The notes: generated by a model not told the origin, from the sequence alone. 64,000 nucleotides of DNA from Frankia casuarinae (GCF_000013345.1 NC_007777.1:5332001-5396000), one strand, 5' to 3'. Positions 17,800 through 30,060 are shown, numbered from the stretch's first letter. Translations and numbers: made by a program.

Positions 17800-19379
17800 C
17801 GGACGGCAACCTCCGCTTCGGCACGATGTGCGACAAGGCGGGAGCCGACCTCGGCCACCGCCTTCTCGATCAGGTCGTAGAGCTCCACCGGTTCGATCCC
17901 GGCATTCTCGAGCGCCTCGCGCGGCCCGAGGCCGATCTTGCTGCACAACACCGCCGCGCAGTCGGACAGCATCGCGACCGTCTTGTCGAGCTTGGAGGCG
18001 TCCTCGTCGCAGTCCGACGGGCCGTTGCAGTAGCGGTCCACGTCGCGGGTCTGCACGAGCCGGGCCCAGCCCGGACCCCCCTCGTAGATCCAGAACTCGG
18101 TCGCGTGACCGAAGTGCTGGTTCACCACGCCGCTGCCCTTGGTCGCTACAGCGACGAGCACGACGTTCTCCGGGCGGGCGTTCCCCGGGCGGGCCCCGGC
18201 CGGGGTGCCCTCATCGGGGGATGCGCCCGGGCCAGAGGGAATGACCGCGCCGGTCGAGATGTTCAGCGCTCCCCGGGTGGCAGCCACCTCGGAGCGCCAC
18301 CGTTCGATCTCGCTATGCGTCTGCCGGCGGCCTTCGAGGTCGTATTCGATCTCACGGCCACGGAACGCCTCGGGAGTGAACTCCTCACCCCGGTCCTCAC
18401 CGAGCAGGCCGACGGCGTCGGCGCGGCACTGCCGGCAGTGCCGCATCATGTTCATCTCGGCGCCGTCGTCCTGCTCGCAGCGGTCCTGCAGCGCCTTGAG
18501 CTCCTGTGGGGTGGGGCCGCGCTGCCCGGTCAGGCCGAAGTGGGTGCCGTGCTCGGGCGCCGACACCAGCGGCATCACGTTGTGCAGGAAGGCGCCGAGC
18601 TCCTTGACCTTCCGGGAGACCTCGACGAGGTGGTCATCGTTGATCCCGGGGATCATCACCGAGTTGACCTTGCAGAGAATCTTCCGCTCGGTGAGCATCG
18701 CCAGGCCCTCGAGCTGACGCTCGGAGAGGATCCGGGACGCCTCCCGGCCGGTGTACCGCTTACCGCGGAAGGCGATCCACGGGTAGATCCGCTCCCCGAC
18801 CTCGGGGTCGATCATGTTGATCGTGATGGTGACGTGGTCGACGTTCAGTTCGGCGATGCGGTCGACGTGGTCCGGCAGGGTCAGCCCGTTGGTAGACAGG
18901 CAGAGCTTGATGTCCGGGCAGTCCCGGGCCACCAGTTCCATCGTCCGGAAGGTCGGCTTCGGGTTCGCCAGCGGGTCGCCGGGGCCGGCGATCCCCAGCA
19001 CGCTCATCTGCTTGATCTCGCTGGCCACCAGCTTGACCTTGGCGAGGGCGTCCTCGGGGGACAGCAGGGTGCTGGTGACGCCGGGACGGCTCTCGTTGGC
19101 GCAGTCGAACTTGCGGTTGCAGTAGTTGCACTGGATGTTGCAACCTGGGGCGACCGCCACGTGCATCCGGGCGTAGTACTGGTGGGCCTCGGCGCTGTAA
19201 CAGGGATGATTGGCGATCTTCTCCGCGATCTCCGGGTCCCGCACCGGAGCGCTGGTGCCACAGCTGGACTTGCTCGCGCAGCCGGCGGCGGTGTCGGGCG
19301 CCGGCCCGGTGGCCTGCCGGGGCATCTCGCCTGCCGGGTCGGTGGGCAGCATCGGCAGGCTGACGGGGGTTGCCTTCAC
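17796..19379 (-). CDS. nifB: NifB, FeMo-co core (NifB-co) synthase
   Basis: Radical-SAM enzyme of 527 residues that fuses two [4Fe-4S] clusters with a carbide and sulfide into NifB-co. The radical-SAM motif CNIQCNYC lies near residue 78, further ligands are in [10 protein letters not shown], and the C-terminal ~110 residues are a NifX-like FeMo-co-binding domain ([18 protein letters not shown]). The Ala/Gly/Pro-rich linker between the parts is long. GTG 19379 overlaps the nifZ stop (GTGA). All catalytic cysteines are present. Confidence 0.96.
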   Translation of the reverse strand: MKATPVSLPMLPTDPAGEMPRQATGPAPDTAAGCASKSSCGTSAPVRDPEIAEKIANHPCYSAEAHQYYARMHVAVAPGCNIQCNYCNRKFDCANESRPGVTSTLLSPEDALAKVKLVASEIKQMSVLGIAGPGDPLANPKPTFRTMELVARDCPDIKLCLSTNGLTLPDHVDRIAELNVDHVTITINMIDPEVGERIYPWIAFRGKRYTGREASRILSERQLEGLAMLTERKILCKVNSVMIPGINDDHLVEVSRKVKELGAFLHNVMPLVSAPEHGTHFGLTGQRGPTPQELKALQDRCEQDDGAEMNMMRHCRQCRADAVGLLGEDRGEEFTPEAFRGREIEYDLEGRRQTHSEIERWRSEVAATRGALNISTGAVIPSGPGASPDEGTPAGARPGNARPENVVLVAVATKGSGVVNQHFGHATEFWIYEGGPGWARLVQTRDVDRYCNGPSDCDEDASKLDKTVAMLSDCAAVLCSKIGLGPREALENAGIEPVELYDLIEKAVAEVGSRLVAHRAEAEVAVR

Positions 19380-19735
19380 GACCGCCCTTCCTTCCCCCCG
19401 GCGGTCGCCGTGCCGGTGGCCGGAGCGGTCGCCGAGGAGGTCGCGGTGGTCGTCGCGGCGGGTGCGGCGGTACCGGCGGCGACAGCCGCGGCCTGCTGCC
19501 ACTGCTCGGGGGAGACGAGCTCACGTTCCAGCGCGCCGACGATGCGGCCGTGGTCGAAAGCCACCGCGTACACGATGTGTTCCTGCAGGTAGAGGCCGAC
19601 GTTGATGACCTGGCCACGGGTGCCGGCCTCGACGAGAACCTCACCGACGGCGATCGCCGGGTCCGGATACGTGCCGTCGTTACGCAATGCCTTGACGGCG
19701 ACCACGATGTCGCCGACGTCGTAGGTGCTGTTCAT
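19376..19735 (-). CDS. nifZ: NifZ, P-cluster maturation factor
   Basis: A 119-residue protein with the NifZ domain in the first ~75 residues ([17 protein letters not shown], then [10 protein letters not shown] and HIVYAVAF). NifZ acts in forming the second P-cluster of NifDK. The remaining ~45 residues are an Ala/Thr-rich tail of low complexity. It overlaps nifW and nifB by 4 bases each, so the three are translationally coupled. Confidence 0.93.
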
Positions 19736-20187
19736 CGGGTTCCACCCAGGTAGTCGGCGGACGCGGCGGCGTGGTGCGGCCAGGCGGACTGGGACGGCTC
19801 CACCGGGTCGGACGGCGCCGACGGCTGGGGCACCGTCGGGGTCAGCCGCTCGACGGTGATCGACGACGCGGGCACGAACGACGACTGCGGAGCGCGGTCC
19901 TGCAGCACCTTGAACAGGCGGTGGTCCAGGGCGGAGGCGGTGGTGAAGGCCTCATAGGAGCGGATGAGCGCGTCGCGATACTCCCGCAGCAGCTCCACCG
20001 GGTTCCCGGCCTCGGTCCGAGTGTCGTGCAGCTCGACCAGCTGGTTGGCGAAGTACCGGAGGATGTGCAGCCGGTTGACGGCCAGGACTCGCGGGTCGTA
20101 GTCGACGTCCAGCAGGATGAAGTACTCCTCGGCGGTGGAACAGCGGCGGAAGTCCGCCAGCTGGCCGGCGGCCATGCTCACGCTCAT
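19732..20187 (-). CDS. nifW: NifW, nitrogenase stabilising/protective protein
   Basis: A 151-residue protein with the NifW core at about 8-105 ([20 protein letters not shown], then [16 protein letters not shown]). NifW binds NifDK and is linked to oxygen protection and P-cluster maturation. The C-terminal ~40 residues are Pro/Ser-rich. It overlaps both neighbours by 4 bases. Confidence 0.94.
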
Positions 20188-20450
20188 CGCGATGTCTCCT
20201 TCTTGAGCAGGCCCTCGAGGAGGGCGATCTCCGCATAGGCGTCGTAGGTGCGGCGGGCGGCGTCGAGCAGGCCCTCCCAGCCGATCGGGAGGTCCTCGGC
20301 GAGGTCGTGCAGGTCGAGCTTGAGCTGGGAGGCCCGGCTGCGAAGCTTGCGCAGCCGCAGCTCGGTGTCGGCCGGGGCGCCCCCTGCCGGGGTGTCGGCG
20401 GCTTGGGCGTCGGCGGCCGGGGTGTCGGCGGCTTGGGCGTCAGGAGTCAT
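20184..20450 (-). CDS. Small nif-associated protein, CCE_0567 type
   Basis: An 88-residue protein. The second half ([20 protein letters not shown]...[17 protein letters not shown]) matches the helical CCE_0567/DUF683-type protein found between nifX and nifW in many diazotrophs; its role is unknown. The first ~25 residues are a repeat-like Ala/Asp/Thr/Pro segment made of AQAADTPA units, encoded by a GGCTTGGGCGTC-type DNA repeat. It overlaps the NifX-associated gene by 11 bases and nifW by 4. Confidence 0.85.
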
Positions 20451-20883
20451 CGCGGGCCACCTCGTTCCATCGTTCGATCTGCTTGGTCGCGCCGGTCACC
20501 AGCGACTCGCCCCGGGCGGAGAGCTCGTCCATGGAGCCGAAGCCGAACCGCTGCACGTCCCGCAGCGCGTCGGAGAGGACGACGAGCCGCCCGGCACAAA
20601 TGATCACGCGCCCGAACCCCTCGTGGCTGAGGTCGAGCACGGTGGTGGTGAACGCCCCGGTCGCCTTCTCGGTGGCCGCCGCGACCGCCTGGTAAAAGGA
20701 GCGCACCCGGCCCTCTACGGCGGCGTCGATGTCGCAGTTCACCGCGATCTCGCGGCGCTGCTCCCGCGTGACGATGAACGGGCGGAGCAGGTCCTCGTCG
20801 GAGAACCGTTCCAGTTGGCCGTAGGTGTCCCCGGCGCGCAGCTGGTCGACCAGGTCGCCGAGGAAACCGGTCTTCGCGGTCAT
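20440..20883 (-). CDS. NifX-associated nitrogen-fixation protein (DUF269)
   Basis: A 147-residue protein of the NifX-associated (DUF269) family, nearly always next to nifX; it is thought to help FeMo-co traffic, but its biochemistry is unknown. Recognisable blocks are [30 protein letters not shown] and [15 protein letters not shown]. It overlaps nifX by 4 bases. Confidence 0.93.
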   Translation of the reverse strand: MTAKTGFLGDLVDQLRAGDTYGQLERFSDEDLLRPFIVTREQRREIAVNCDIDAAVEGRVRSFYQAVAAATEKATGAFTTTVLDLSHEGFGRVIICAGRLVVLSDALRDVQRFGFGSMDELSARGESLVTGATKQIERWNEVARDDS

Positions 20884-21314
20884 GCCGCGTCCCCCTTGGG
20901 CTTCAGAGCCGTAGCACCGCCGCGGGTCCAGGTCGCCGCCGGCTGCGGCTCGTGGGACCGCAGCACCTTGCGCAGCCAGGGCGGAGGATTGCCGGCCAGC
21001 GTCGAGGTGTAGCGGCGGAGCAGCTCGGGGATGGCGGTGCCCTTGACCACCTTCACCGGGTGAACCCGGGCCTTCACCACCTTCGCCGCGGCCGTCCCGC
21101 CGATATCACTGATGTTGAGAATCGCGCAGTCCGAGACCGCGGCGAGCCTGGATTCGATCTTGTCCTGTTCGTCCGTCGGCGCCGCGTCGAGCGCGCGGGT
21201 CTCCAGGAACCTGGCCCCCTCGGGGCCGACCTCGTACACGTCGAACCGTTGGCACCACCCGAAATGCTGATCCACAGCGGTGCCGTCGCTGGTCGCGAAG
21301 GCGATCTTCAACAC
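20880..21314 (-). CDS. nifX: NifX, FeMo-co precursor carrier
   Basis: A 144-residue NifX/NafY-family protein that holds NifB-co and the VK-cluster between NifB and NifEN. It starts [20 protein letters not shown] with the conserved HFG; the domain ends near residue 115 and a short basic tail follows. It overlaps the nifN 3' end by 7 bases and the NifX-associated gene by 4. Confidence 0.95.
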   Translation of the reverse strand: MLKIAFATSDGTAVDQHFGWCQRFDVYEVGPEGARFLETRALDAAPTDEQDKIESRLAAVSDCAILNISDIGGTAAAKVVKARVHPVKVVKGTAIPELLRRYTSTLAGNPPPWLRKVLRSHEPQPAATWTRGGATALKPKGDAA

Positions 21315-23035
21315 GGAGACTCCTGGAACAGGTTGTCGAGTTGATCGGATTCACCCGCGGAGCCGGGTTGGGTGGGGATCTCGGTCCGGTGGGCGGGCTG
21401 TCCATCCGCGCCGGACACGGAGAACCTCCGCCCGGAACGGCGGTGCACGTGCTCGTGATCGAGCAGACGATTCGCGGCGTCGATGAGCAGGCGCAGGCTT
21501 CCGGCGTACCCGGCGGTACCGGCCAGCGCCGCGCCGAGCCGATCGAAGATCGGGAAGCCGACGGGCAGGTGCGCGGCGCCAATCCGGTCGGCGACCTCGC
21601 GGGCGTGGCTGGAACCGAGGACGAGGTGCGCACCACCCGCCCGAGCCCGTTCGGCGAGGTCGGTCAGATCACCGACGACGACCTCGTCCCAGGGCGCGTC
21701 CGCGAGGACCGGCGCGGCGGTCGGGGACACCGCCGCCACGACCTCGGCCCCGACGTCGTGCAGCAGGGAACCGACGGCGACCAGGGTCTCCGGCTCCATT
21801 GCCAGCGCGACCCGGGCGCCACCGAGGACGAAGTGCGTGTCGAGCAGACCGTCGGCGAGCCGGGCCCGGGCCTGCCGGACCCGGGCCGGCGCGGACGCTC
21901 CGGTGAGTTCGATCAGCTCGGTGACCAAGGTGTCCATCTCCGTCAGCCCGCTGAGATGACGGTGGCGGAGGATCCGGGCGCCGGTCCGGGCTGCGAGCAG
22001 GTCACCGGCCGCCGCCGCGGTCGCACCCGCGACGAGCACGGCCCGCGACCGACCGAGCGCCCGCAGCCGCGCGAGCCCGGTGCCGCCGGTCGTCGTGGGC
22101 TGCCAGGCGGGGGCCAGGTGCCCGTCCACCGATCCGGACAGGTCGGGGACGAGTACCGGGTCGAGCCCGAACGCGCGAATCAACTCACCGAGCTCGTCGA
22201 GGTCGGCCGCCGTCAGGGACGGGCCGACCAGGACGGCGAGCTGGCGCGGGTCCAGAGCACCACCGTCCGCCGCCGCCACCCGTCGGGCGGCGGACCCCAG
22301 GGACCTGGCGGACCTGGTGGACCTGGCAGCCTCGGCGGACCCCAGGGACCTGGCGGACCTGGTGGACCTGGTGGACCTGGTGGACCTGGCAGCCTCGGCG
22401 GACCCGGCGGACCCGGGGGTAGTGAGATGCGTTACGGGAGCGCTGGCCGCGATGAAGGCGGTGCGCCCGGTAAAATATCTCGCTTCGGAAGGCTCCGTTT
22501 CGGAATGCTCTGCCGGCACCACCGCTCGGACCAGCGCCTCCAACGCGGCCGACCAGCCGTCGGACAGCCCCCCGATGAAGTCCGGGGTGGAGACCCCGAC
22601 GATCAGCGGGGCCCTGCCGGGGGCGGAGCCGTTCGCGCCCGCCTCCGGCCCGCTCGAGTCGGTCTCGTTCCAGGCCGAGAGGTACTTGCGCAGCTGGCCG
22701 CCGACGTCCTCGCCGCTGACCTCGGTGACCCCCGTGGTGAGCAGGCCGATGATCTCCGGCCGCTGCTTCTTCCGGATGGCATCGAGCGTCTCCACCATCG
22801 CCTCACCACTGCCGAGGACCGCGGTCACCTCGGTGATCGCGGTGGTCTGCAGCGGGATCGGCTCGTTGAAATGCCGGGTGAGCAGGGCCTTGGCGAATGA
22901 CGCGCACCCCTGCGCACCATGCATGATCGGCAGCGAGCCGGCGAGGCCCAGGAAGACCAGCGCACCCCCGAGCGGCTGGCTGTGCTTGAGCGGGTCGATC
23001 GTCGCCTGCCGCTCTCCGGTCACGATCTCGGCCAT
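21308..23035 (-). CDS. nifN: NifN, FeMo-co scaffold subunit (repeat-expanded)
   Basis: Beta-type subunit of the NifEN scaffold on which NifB-co is converted to FeMo-co. The start [20 protein letters not shown] and the block [20 protein letters not shown] are standard. At 575 residues it is over 100 longer than typical NifN. Much of the excess is a Ser/Arg/Ala-rich segment (about 200-250) built of [14 protein letters not shown] units encoded by a tandem DNA repeat, and a Pro/Ser tail. The flanking conserved blocks are intact and in frame, so the gene looks functional. It overlaps nifE by 1 base (TGATG). Confidence 0.93.
   Translation of the reverse strand: MAEIVTGERQATIDPLKHSQPLGGALVFLGLAGSLPIMHGAQGCASFAKALLTRHFNEPIPLQTTAITEVTAVLGSGEAMVETLDAIRKKQRPEIIGLLTTGVTEVSGEDVGGQLRKYLSAWNETDSSGPEAGANGSAPGRAPLIVGVSTPDFIGGLSDGWSAALEALVRAVVPAEHSETEPSEARYFTGRTAFIAASAPVTHLTTPGSAGSAEAARSTRSTRSTRSARSLGSAEAARSTRSARSLGSAARRVAAADGGALDPRQLAVLVGPSLTAADLDELGELIRAFGLDPVLVPDLSGSVDGHLAPAWQPTTTGGTGLARLRALGRSRAVLVAGATAAAAGDLLAARTGARILRHRHLSGLTEMDTLVTELIELTGASAPARVRQARARLADGLLDTHFVLGGARVALAMEPETLVAVGSLLHDVGAEVVAAVSPTAAPVLADAPWDEVVVGDLTDLAERARAGGAHLVLGSSHAREVADRIGAAHLPVGFPIFDRLGAALAGTAGYAGSLRLLIDAANRLLDHEHVHRRSGRRFSVSGADGQPAHRTEIPTQPGSAGESDQLDNLFQESPC
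22290..22418. repeat. Nested tandem repeat inside nifN
   Basis: A 9-base motif GGACCTGGT/C is repeated within a larger block (GCGGACCCCAGGGACCTGG ... CAGCCTC) that occurs twice in near-identical form. All units are multiples of 3, so the NifN frame is kept. Confidence 0.85.
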
Positions 23036-24405
23036 CAGCGGGCTCCGACCAGGTCCCAGGGAGCGGGCCGGCTGACCTGCTCCCAGACCGGGCTCGCGAT
23101 CGCCAGGTCGAGGCGCCGGGCGAGCTCGACCATCCCGGTGTAGCCGGCGTAAGGGATATGCCGCTCCTGGTTGATATCGAGGAACGGCAGCCGGCCCTTC
23201 AGCGCGGTGTACTGGTTGCGGCCGCCGGCGACGAGGATGTCCGCCCCGGTCTGTTCGGCGACCCGCAGCAGCTCGCGCGGACTGCCCTCTTTGATCATTT
23301 TTGCGTCGCCGAGCAGCTCGCGGATCTTGTCCACGTCGCCGTCGGAGCTCTTGGTAATGCCGCTGCCGACCACCTCGATGCCGAGGTCCTGCAGCGCGGA
23401 CACGATCGACCAGCTCTTGACCCCGCCGGTGTATAGCACCGCCTTACGCCCGGCGAGCCTGCGCCGGTACGGCTCAAGTGCGACGGCGACGGCCGCCTCC
23501 TCGACAGCGATGAGCTCCTCCGTGCGGCGGGAGAGCTCGTCGTCCTCGAGCAGGCGGGCGAAGCCGCGCAGGGTGTCGCCCATCGCCCGGGTGCCGTAGA
23601 AGCTGCCCTCGAACCACGGGATCCCGTAGCGTTCCTGCAGGCCACGGGCGAGTCCGAGCAGCGCGCGCGAGCAGACCACCATCGTCGCCCTGGCCCGATG
23701 GGCCGCGGCGACGTCACGGTAGCGGGCATCACCGCTGATGCACGCCTGCACCCGAAGGCCCAGCCGGGACAGCAGCGGCAGGACGTCCCACAACTCCCCG
23801 GCGATGTTGTACTCACCGATCAGGTTGACGTCCCGGTCGGTGGTGAGCTCCGGCTCAACGGTGCCGATCACGTGGTCGAGCAGGGCCTGGCCGGCGAGCC
23901 GGTTGCCGAGGTTCTTGCTGCCGACGAACCCGGGCGAGTGGATCGGGATCACCGGCACCCCGGACTCGGCGGCGGCAGCCGCGCACACCGCGTCGAGATC
24001 GTCTCCGATCATCGCGGTGACGCAGGTCGAATAGACGAAGACCGCTGGCGGCGAGTGCCGCTCGACGACCTCCAGGATGGTGTCGAACAGGCGCTGTTCC
24101 CCCCCGAGCACCACGTCGTTCTCGGCCATGTCGGTGGTGAAGCCGTGCCGGTAGAGCACCGGCCCGGACGACAGGCTGCCTCGGCCGTCCCACGAGTTGC
24201 CCGCGCAGCCGATCGGGCCGTGGACCACATGAGCGCAGTCGGCGATCGGGACGAGGGTGATCATGGCTCCGTCGAAGGCGCAGCCTCCGGAAGTGCCCCC
24301 GGGCTTGGGTTTGGGACAACCCGCCTTGCGGGCCTTGGTGCTCTTGGCGTTGTTGTGGTTACAGGCCGGTTCGGTGAACAGCGCGACGCGTTCTGTGGCT
24401 GCCAT
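23035..24405 (-). CDS. nifE: NifE, FeMo-co scaffold subunit
   Basis: Alpha-type subunit of NifEN, 456 residues. Cluster-ligand regions include [10 protein letters not shown] and [19 protein letters not shown] at the N terminus, [15 protein letters not shown] and [12 protein letters not shown]. The C-terminal block ...[20 protein letters not shown] is also typical. ATG 24405 lies a few bases after a GAGGA site; the frame upstream is not conserved. It is separated from nifK by 208 bases holding two strong hairpins, so it heads a second part of the nif transcript. Confidence 0.95.
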   Translation of the reverse strand: MAATERVALFTEPACNHNNAKSTKARKAGCPKPKPGGTSGGCAFDGAMITLVPIADCAHVVHGPIGCAGNSWDGRGSLSSGPVLYRHGFTTDMAENDVVLGGEQRLFDTILEVVERHSPPAVFVYSTCVTAMIGDDLDAVCAAAAAESGVPVIPIHSPGFVGSKNLGNRLAGQALLDHVIGTVEPELTTDRDVNLIGEYNIAGELWDVLPLLSRLGLRVQACISGDARYRDVAAAHRARATMVVCSRALLGLARGLQERYGIPWFEGSFYGTRAMGDTLRGFARLLEDDELSRRTEELIAVEEAAVAVALEPYRRRLAGRKAVLYTGGVKSWSIVSALQDLGIEVVGSGITKSSDGDVDKIRELLGDAKMIKEGSPRELLRVAEQTGADILVAGGRNQYTALKGRLPFLDINQERHIPYAGYTGMVELARRLDLAIASPVWEQVSRPAPWDLVGAR

Positions 24406-24469
24406 GGGCCATCCTCGGAAGGACGCGGTTCTACGGGCACGGTTCTTGAAAGAGGTGAGACGGGGGCGA

Positions 24470-24505
24470 GGGGTCGATCGATCCGGGAGGTGATCGATCG
24501 ACCCC
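24470..24505 (-). promoter_or_regulatory. Hairpin 1 between nifK and nifE
   Basis: Perfect 14-base inverted repeat (GGGGTCGATCGATC and its complement) with an 8-base loop. It lies in the nifK-nifE gap, nearer nifE. It could stabilise the nifHDK mRNA end or act as a partial terminator. Confidence 0.65.
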
Positions 24506-24513
24506 ACGGCGGG

Positions 24514-24561
24514 GTGGTCGGCCGGTCGCAGGGAGCGCGGTGGGTGCGGCCGGCCGACCAC
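24514..24561 (-). promoter_or_regulatory. Hairpin 2 between nifK and nifE
   Basis: Perfect 12-base inverted repeat (GTGGTCGGCCGG / CCGGCCGACCAC) with a 24-base loop, 52 bases after the nifK stop. Together with hairpin 1 it probably lowers read-through from nifHDK into nifEN. Confidence 0.65.
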
Positions 24562-24613
24562 GTTCAGATCCGGCCGGGAGCCGGACCGGCCACAGCTGTG
24601 CCCGGTCGGACGC

Positions 24614-26170
24614 TCAGCGGACGACGTCGAAGCTGTGGTCGGGGCTGGTGCGGTCCAACTCGTCGAGCACCGTGTTGACGAGCTGGGTGAGCAGGTGCAG
24701 ACCGCCGGTGTAGCCGACGATCGGGAAGCGGTGCAGGTGGTGCCGGTCGAAGATCGGGAAACCGACCCGGACCAGCGGCACGTTCGCCTCCCGGGAGATG
24801 TACTTCAGGTACGAGCTCCCAATGAGCAGGTCGACCGGCTCGGTGAAGACCAGCGACCGCAGGTGCCAGAGGTCCTTGCCCGGCCAGACGGTCGCCGCCT
24901 CGCCGAACTTGCTAGTCGAGAGGACCTTCTCCAGCCTGGGCGCGAAGGAGTTGTCGGCGTTCGTGCTCAGCAGGTGGACCGGGATCATCCCGAGTTCGAG
25001 GGCGAAGCCGGTCATCGCGATGACGAGGTCAGGGTCACCCGCGATGGCGACCCGCTTGCCGTGCAGATAGGCATGCGAGTCGGTGAGCGCGTCCACCAGG
25101 CGGCCACGCTCGGCGGTGAGCTCGGCCGGGATCTCGACCTCCGCCAGGCGGGCCACCTCAGTCAGGAAGCGGTCGGTGTTCTTCACCCCGATAGGGGTCT
25201 CGAGCACCACCGTCTCCTGCTTCCACCCGTCCCGGACGAACTCCGTCGTCTTGCGGGTGGTGGTCTCCTGAAGCATCACGGTAGCGCGGCTGAACCGAGC
25301 CGTGGCGGCCTCGGCGAGCGGGGTACCACCTGGGTAGAGCTCGTACTCACCCGTCGCCGGCGAGTCCAGGGAGCTGCTGTGGTCGCCCAGGATCAGGGGG
25401 TCGACACCCATCAGCTCGAGGATGCGGCGGTACTCGCGGTGGTTGCCGACGTAGGTCTCGAAGCCGGGCACGATGTTCAGCCGGGGCTTCCCGGGGGACT
25501 CGACCTTGTCGGCGTCCGCTGTCCTGCTCAGGAGCTCCAGGATGCCCTTGAGCATGCTGTCGTAGCCGGTGAGGTGCGAGCCCACGAAGCTCGGCGTGTG
25601 CGCGTACGGCACCGGGTAGTCGGCGGAGATCGCGCCCTTGTCCCGCGCCGCGCCGATGTAGGCGAACAGGTCCTCCCCGATCACCTCGGCCATGCAGGTG
25701 GTGCTGACCGCGACCATCTTGGGCTTGTACAGGGTGGTCGCGTTCTCGAGCGCCTCGACCAGGTTGTTCAGCCCGCCGAAGACGGCGGCGTCTTCGGTCA
25801 TCGACGAGGATGCCGCCGGGACGGGCTCCTTGAAGTGCCGGGCGAAGTGGCTGCGGAAGTAGGCGACGCAGCCCTGCGAGCCGTGCACCAGGGGCATGGT
25901 GCCCTCGAAGCCGAGGCCCGCCAGGACCGCGCCGAGCGGCTGGCACGCCTTGGCCGGGTTGACGGTCAGCGCCTCCCGGGCGAAGTTCTTCTCCCGGTAC
26001 TCCCAGCCGCGGGTCCACTCCAGGACCCGGGCGACCTCGGCGGCGTCGCTGCCGTTCTCGAACTCGCGCTTGCCCTCGAACTGCTTCTGGTAGACCTCGT
26101 CCTTGAACAGCTCGCTGTGGTCGAGGACCCGCAGCGGGACGGAACTGTTTGTTTCCGGAGTCGTCGTCAC
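24614..26170 (-). CDS. nifK: Nitrogenase MoFe protein beta subunit NifK
   Basis: Beta subunit of dinitrogenase, 518 residues. P-cluster ligands are Cys76 (AKACQPLG), Cys101 (GSQGCVAYF) and the Cys of [12 protein letters not shown]; the serine of [12 protein letters not shown] is also conserved. The N-terminal ~60 residues ([11 protein letters not shown]) wrap the alpha subunit. The gene starts 67 bases after nifD on the same transcript. No defect is visible. Confidence 0.97.
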   Translation of the reverse strand: MTTTPETNSSVPLRVLDHSELFKDEVYQKQFEGKREFENGSDAAEVARVLEWTRGWEYREKNFAREALTVNPAKACQPLGAVLAGLGFEGTMPLVHGSQGCVAYFRSHFARHFKEPVPAASSSMTEDAAVFGGLNNLVEALENATTLYKPKMVAVSTTCMAEVIGEDLFAYIGAARDKGAISADYPVPYAHTPSFVGSHLTGYDSMLKGILELLSRTADADKVESPGKPRLNIVPGFETYVGNHREYRRILELMGVDPLILGDHSSSLDSPATGEYELYPGGTPLAEAATARFSRATVMLQETTTRKTTEFVRDGWKQETVVLETPIGVKNTDRFLTEVARLAEVEIPAELTAERGRLVDALTDSHAYLHGKRVAIAGDPDLVIAMTGFALELGMIPVHLLSTNADNSFAPRLEKVLSTSKFGEAATVWPGKDLWHLRSLVFTEPVDLLIGSSYLKYISREANVPLVRVGFPIFDRHHLHRFPIVGYTGGLHLLTQLVNTVLDELDRTSPDHSFDVVR

Positions 26171-26237
26171 CGGACATCCTCCCTTCTACCGTGGCTGATG
26201 ACTGCCGGCTACCGCCGGCGGGGGCCGGACCGGCCGG

Positions 26238-27698
26238 TCAGAACACCTCTCCGGCCTTCGACCAGGGGGTCTCCATGAGGTCCCAGGTCGGGCTGTTGAT
26301 CGCGATGTCCATGTCACGGGCGAAGACCGCGAAGCCGTCCACGCCGTGGTATGGCCCGGAGTAGTCCCAGGAGTGCATCTGGCGGAAGGGGACGCCCATC
26401 TTGTGGAAGACGTACTTCTCCTTGACGCCCGCGCCCATCAGGTCCGGCTTGAGCCGCTTGGCGAACTCCTCCAGCTCGAAGGCCGTCGGGTCGTCGTAGA
26501 GGACCACGCCCTCCGCGAGAGCGGGGTAAGTACGGGTGTAGTCGTCCTTGTGCGCGAACTCGTAGCCGGTGCCGACGACCTCCATGCCGAGGTCCTCGTA
26601 GGCACCGATGGTGTGCCGGGGCCGCAGTCCGCCGACCGCGAGCATGACCCGCTTGCCTTCCAGGCGCGGCCGGAAGGCGTTCGTGATCTCGTCGAACCGG
26701 ACCTGGTAGCGGGCGATCGCAGCCTCGGTCTTCTGCTTGATCTCGTCGTCGAAGAAAGCCGCGATCTTCCGCATCGAATCGACGATCTTGGTAGGACCGA
26801 AGAAGTTGAACTCGGTCCACGGAGTGCCGTAGCGCTCCTCCATGGTCGTGCAGATGTAGTTCATCGACCGGTAGCAGTGGATCAAGTTCAGCTTCGACAG
26901 GTGCGTCGAGGCCATCTCGTTGATCGTGCCGTCACCGGACCACTGGGCGATGACCCGCAGGCCCATCTCCTCCAGGATCTTCCGGGAGGCCCAGGCGTCG
27001 CCGCCGATGTTGTAGTCGCCGATGAGCGCGACGTCATACGGCGTCTGCTTGAAGGTGTTCCCGCCGGTACCCAGCACGTGGTCGCGGACCGCGTCGTTGG
27101 CGATGTGGTGGCCGAGGGACTGGCTGACCCCGCGGAACCCCTCGCAGCGCACCGGGACGACCGGCAGCTCGAGCTTCTTCGAGGCCTTGCGGGAAACCGC
27201 CTCGATGTCATCGCCGATCAGACCGATCGGGCACTCGGACTGGACCGAGATCCCCTTGGCCAGCGGGAACAGCTCGACGATCTCGTCGCAGACCGTCTCC
27301 AGCTTCGGGTCACCGCCGAAGACGATGTCCTTCTCCTGGAAGTCGGTCGTGAACTGCATCGCGGCGAAGTTATTCACGCCCCAGGGGCCGCGGGCGTAGT
27401 TGCGCCGGGTGGCCCAGGAGTACTGGCCACAGCCGACCGGGCCGTGGCTGATGTTGACGATGTCCTTGACCGGGCCCCACACCACACCCTTGGAACCGGC
27501 GTAGGCGCAGCCGCGGATCGTCATGACCCCCGGGCGGGATTTGATGTTGGACTTGACCTCGCACTCCTTCGACCCATCGGGGTCGTTGGCCTTGAGGTGC
27601 TTGGCCCGGAACTTGGCCGTCTTCGCAGGGTAGTTAGACAGCACCTCGGCGATCATCGCCTCGGTCTCGGCCTTGATAGGTGCCGGCGTCGTCGTCAT
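26238..27698 (-). CDS. nifD: Nitrogenase MoFe protein alpha subunit NifD
   Basis: Alpha subunit of dinitrogenase, 486 residues. P-cluster ligands are Cys64 (RGCAYAG), Cys90 ([10 protein letters not shown]) and the Cys of [12 protein letters not shown]. FeMo-co is held by the Cys of [14 protein letters not shown] and the His of [12 protein letters not shown]. His in [16 protein letters not shown] is also conserved. It lies 43 bases after nifH. Confidence 0.98.
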   Translation of the reverse strand: MTTTPAPIKAETEAMIAEVLSNYPAKTAKFRAKHLKANDPDGSKECEVKSNIKSRPGVMTIRGCAYAGSKGVVWGPVKDIVNISHGPVGCGQYSWATRRNYARGPWGVNNFAAMQFTTDFQEKDIVFGGDPKLETVCDEIVELFPLAKGISVQSECPIGLIGDDIEAVSRKASKKLELPVVPVRCEGFRGVSQSLGHHIANDAVRDHVLGTGGNTFKQTPYDVALIGDYNIGGDAWASRKILEEMGLRVIAQWSGDGTINEMASTHLSKLNLIHCYRSMNYICTTMEERYGTPWTEFNFFGPTKIVDSMRKIAAFFDDEIKQKTEAAIARYQVRFDEITNAFRPRLEGKRVMLAVGGLRPRHTIGAYEDLGMEVVGTGYEFAHKDDYTRTYPALAEGVVLYDDPTAFELEEFAKRLKPDLMGAGVKEKYVFHKMGVPFRQMHSWDYSGPYHGVDGFAVFARDMDIAINSPTWDLMETPWSKAGEVF

Positions 27699-27741
27699 GG
27701 TCGGGACCTCATCCTCGACGGAGTCGGAGCAGGTGACAGGG

Positions 27742-28746
<1,005 letters not shown>

Positions 28747-28778
28747 TTAGTTGTTGATCTACCCCGTTGCGTCTGTCA

Positions 28779-28806
28779 GCCGGGTCCGGGTCCTGCCGGA
28801 CCCGGC
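28779..28806 (-). terminator. Hairpin directly after nifV
   Basis: Perfect 11-base inverted repeat (GCCGGGTCCGG / CCGGACCCGGC, 6-base loop) abutting the nifV stop codon. It suggests that nifV ends its own transcript, or is at least attenuated, before nifH. Confidence 0.65.
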
Positions 28807-30009
28807 CTAGGACGGCGGGGCCTCCACTCGGGGGGCCGGCACTTCGGCCCGCCCGAGAAGCTCCTGGAAGTCACGGCCGTGCAGGCCGCGCTTCGTCTGG
28901 GTCGCCGTGGTCCGGACCCGCTCAAGCAGCGGCTCGATCTCGCTGTCGTCGGCGGTGATGCCGTACTGGGCCAGCGCGTAACGCACCGAGGCCCGGCCAC
29001 TATGCTTCCCGAACGCGAGCCGCCGTTGCCCGCCGACTTCGGCGGGGTCGAACGGCTCGTAGGTCGACGGGTGTCGCAGCACGCCGTGGACGTGGATCCC
29101 CGACTCGTGCGCGAACACCGACTCACCGACCACCGCCTTGCCTACCGGCAGCGGGCGGCAGGCGGCCCGGGCCACCATCCGCGCGAGCCTGCGGAACGAG
29201 GTGGTGTCCAAGTCCACCGGCACCTTCAACAGGTGCCGCAGGGCCATCGCCACCTCCTCGAGCGGGGCGTTGCCGGCCCGTTCCCCCAGACCCAGCACCG
29301 TGGTGCTAACCCAGGTGAATCCGGCCTGAACCGCGGCGAGGGTGTTTGCGGTCGCCAGACCGAAGTCGTCGTGGGCGTGGATCTCCCACTCCCCCGGGAC
29401 CGCCTGGACCAGCCGGCCGAGCCGGGTGTAGGCGCTGACCGGGTCCAGCAGACCGACCGTGTCGGCCCAGCGGATCCGGGTGGCGCCCCACTCGCGCAGC
29501 TCGCCGGCCAGCTCGATGACGAAGTTGTCGTCCGCGCGGGAGGCGTCCTCCAGGCCGACGCTGAATCGCAGCCCGCGGTCGGCCGCGTCGAAGACGCAGT
29601 CGCGGATGCGGCGCCGCGCCCATCCCCGGTCCCGGCCCAGCTTGCTCTTCAGATGCAGGTCGGAGACGGGAATGGTGAGGTGCGCGGTGACAATTCCGCA
29701 GGACACCGCGGCATCGATGTCGCGGCGGTCGGCCCGGCACCACGCCACCACGCCGGCCTGGGGTTGCGTCGCGAGGATCTCCCGCAGGACATCCCGTTCG
29801 GCGGGTCCCATGGCAGGTATTCCGGCCTCGATCTGGTGTACGCCGATGGCGTCCAGAGCAGCGGCGATGGCAAGTTTCTCGGCTGCGGTGAATGCCACTC
29901 CAGGCGCCTGCTCGCCGTCGCGCAGGGTGGTGTCGCAAAACCTGACCGGCGCGGCCGGCTCGACCGTAGGCGCGGATGAGCTGGGAAAACGGGGACCGGG
30001 CACTGTCAT
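28807..30009 (-). CDS. nifV: Homocitrate synthase NifV
   Basis: Condenses acetyl-CoA with 2-oxoglutarate to homocitrate, the organic ligand of FeMo-co; 400 residues. DTTLRDGEQAPG at 26-37 is the family signature; metal ligands are in HAHDDFG and HESGIHVHG. The first ~22 residues are a Pro/Ser-rich leader. Starts GTG 30012, ATG 30009 and GTG 30003 are all possible; none has a strong ribosome site. In legume rhizobia nifV is often absent and the host supplies homocitrate; its presence here fits a free-living nitrogen fixer. Confidence 0.95.
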   Translation of the reverse strand: MTVPGPRFPSSSAPTVEPAAPVRFCDTTLRDGEQAPGVAFTAAEKLAIAAALDAIGVHQIEAGIPAMGPAERDVLREILATQPQAGVVAWCRADRRDIDAAVSCGIVTAHLTIPVSDLHLKSKLGRDRGWARRRIRDCVFDAADRGLRFSVGLEDASRADDNFVIELAGELREWGATRIRWADTVGLLDPVSAYTRLGRLVQAVPGEWEIHAHDDFGLATANTLAAVQAGFTWVSTTVLGLGERAGNAPLEEVAMALRHLLKVPVDLDTTSFRRLARMVARAACRPLPVGKAVVGESVFAHESGIHVHGVLRHPSTYEPFDPAEVGGQRRLAFGKHSGRASVRYALAQYGITADDSEIEPLLERVRTTATQTKRGLHGRDFQELLGRAEVPAPRVEAPPS

Positions 30010-30060
30010 CACCAGCCGTCGATCGAGAACAGAAGGCCATGGGATCGCCCCCGAACAGTG

